From: an uncultured Actinomycetes bacterium
Lineage (GTDB): Bacteria > Actinomycetota > Acidimicrobiia > Acidimicrobiales > Ilumatobacteraceae
Reading direction: 5' to 3'
Assembly (NCBI GenBank): GCA_937927625.1
Contig: CALBSD010000067.1
Location: forward strand, 1-20,302
DNA length: 20,302 nucleotides
Below, one piece after another: positions 20,037 to 20,302 of the stretch. A program made the translations under genes and the position numbers. Below the pieces are notes generated by a model. The model was not told the origin of the DNA and made no database searches. It saw only the letters and a list, made by a program, of their open reading frames with translations. Numbering within the stretch: position 1 is the first letter of the stretch; every line of letters begins with the position of its first letter.

Positions 20037-20302
20037 ATGCCACGCGCTTTCATCACCGGAATCACAGGTCAAGACGGCCAACACCTAGCCGAATTCCTTC
20101 ATGCCAAGGGTTATCAGGTCTTTGGCATGCTCAAGGGGCAGAACAACCCTCGGGCGCTTCAAATTCGTGATGAGTTTCCATATGTCGAACTTGTCCCGGG
20201 GGACCTGGCCGATCTCACCAGCTTGAGGACGGCTCTTGAATACGTGCAGCCCGATGAGGTGTACAACCTCGGCGCAATTTCGTTCGTTGCTATTTCTTTC
20301 GG
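20037..20302 (+). CDS. gmd: GDP-mannose 4,6-dehydratase, N-terminal part (cut by window edge)
   Basis: The first 88 codons are visible; the gene continues past the window. The start is ATG 20037 with AAGAGG 8 nt upstream. The opening FITGITGQDGQHLAEFLHAK is the diagnostic Gmd Rossmann motif (GITGQDG-x-YL/HL). Later, VPGDLADLTSLRTALEYVQP and DEVYNLGAISFVAISF match the GDLTD...P-EVYNLAAQSHV region. The enzyme dehydrates GDP-mannose to GDP-4-keto-6-deoxymannose, the substrate of the Fcl encoded at 11115. Usual Gmd has AAQSHV where this has GAISFV, a small deviation near the active site. The catalytic residues lie beyond the window. It is divergent from cofD with 102 bp between starts. Confidence 0.88.
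   Translation, partial: MPRAFITGITGQDGQHLAEFLHAKGYQVFGMLKGQNNPRALQIRDEFPYVELVPGDLADLTSLRTALEYVQPDEVYNLGAISFVAISF

Overview
The window reads as chromosomal DNA of an actinobacterium, tentatively class Acidimicrobiia. The main reasons are an ImuA'-ImuB-DnaE2 mutagenesis cassette under LexA boxes of the Gram-positive type (CGAAC-N4-GTTCG), coenzyme F420 genes (cofD, cofE), actinobacterial DUF3039 and DUF4031 proteins, a rhomboid protease with an N-terminal zinc finger, many GTG starts, and at least seven genes whose start codon lies 12-13 nt from the first base of a TANNNT-like -10 box with no room for a Shine-Dalgarno site (leaderless transcripts). No rRNA, tRNA, CRISPR array or insertion sequence was seen. 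The genus assignment is not attempted.

Layout. (1) 1-899: the 5' end of an acyl-CoA dehydrogenase gene, divergent from a small gene that may carry an Nfu N-terminal-like domain. (2) 915-2532: a visibly AT-richer three-gene minus-strand operon (DUF4417 protein, Gly-rich protein with a toxin-like C-terminal domain, acidic protein) that looks like an acquired toxin/immunity-type cassette. (3) 2533-2800: AT-rich spacer with alternative hairpins and the SOS promoter of imuA. (4) 2801-8680: imuA', imuB, a Nudix hydrolase and dnaE2. imuA' and dnaE2 each have their own LexA box with base-for-base identical geometry. (5) 8690-11081: a second Nudix hydrolase, DUF3039, DUF4031, a RadC/JAB-like protein without metal ligands, and rhomboid. 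(6) 11115-18265: GDP-L-fucose synthase (minus) facing a plus-strand surface-polysaccharide operon of three GT4 glycosyltransferases, a His-rich membrane-anchored protein, a mannose-1-phosphate guanylyltransferase and a short-chain dehydrogenase relative without its catalytic residues. (7) 18262-19934: cofD-cofE on the minus strand. (8) 20037-end: the start of GDP-mannose 4,6-dehydratase.

How the genes work together. Mannose-1-P guanylyltransferase, Gmd and Fcl form the route mannose-1-P to GDP-mannose to GDP-4-keto-6-deoxymannose to GDP-L-fucose, and the three glycosyltransferases would use such sugars in a surface glycan. CofD and CofE carry out late steps of F420 assembly. Their position beside a GDP-mannose pyrophosphorylase recalls the fbiA-fbiB / manB neighbourhood of mycobacteria. 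ImuA', ImuB and DnaE2 form the damage-induced translesion polymerase complex, here with a nucleotide-cleaving Nudix enzyme between its two transcription units.

Best candidates for something new: the DUF4417 / Gly-rich toxin-like / acidic-protein cassette (915-2532), the paired leaderless SOS promoters, and the Nudix gene embedded in the mutasome cluster. All functional claims rest on reading motifs by eye; no database search was run.
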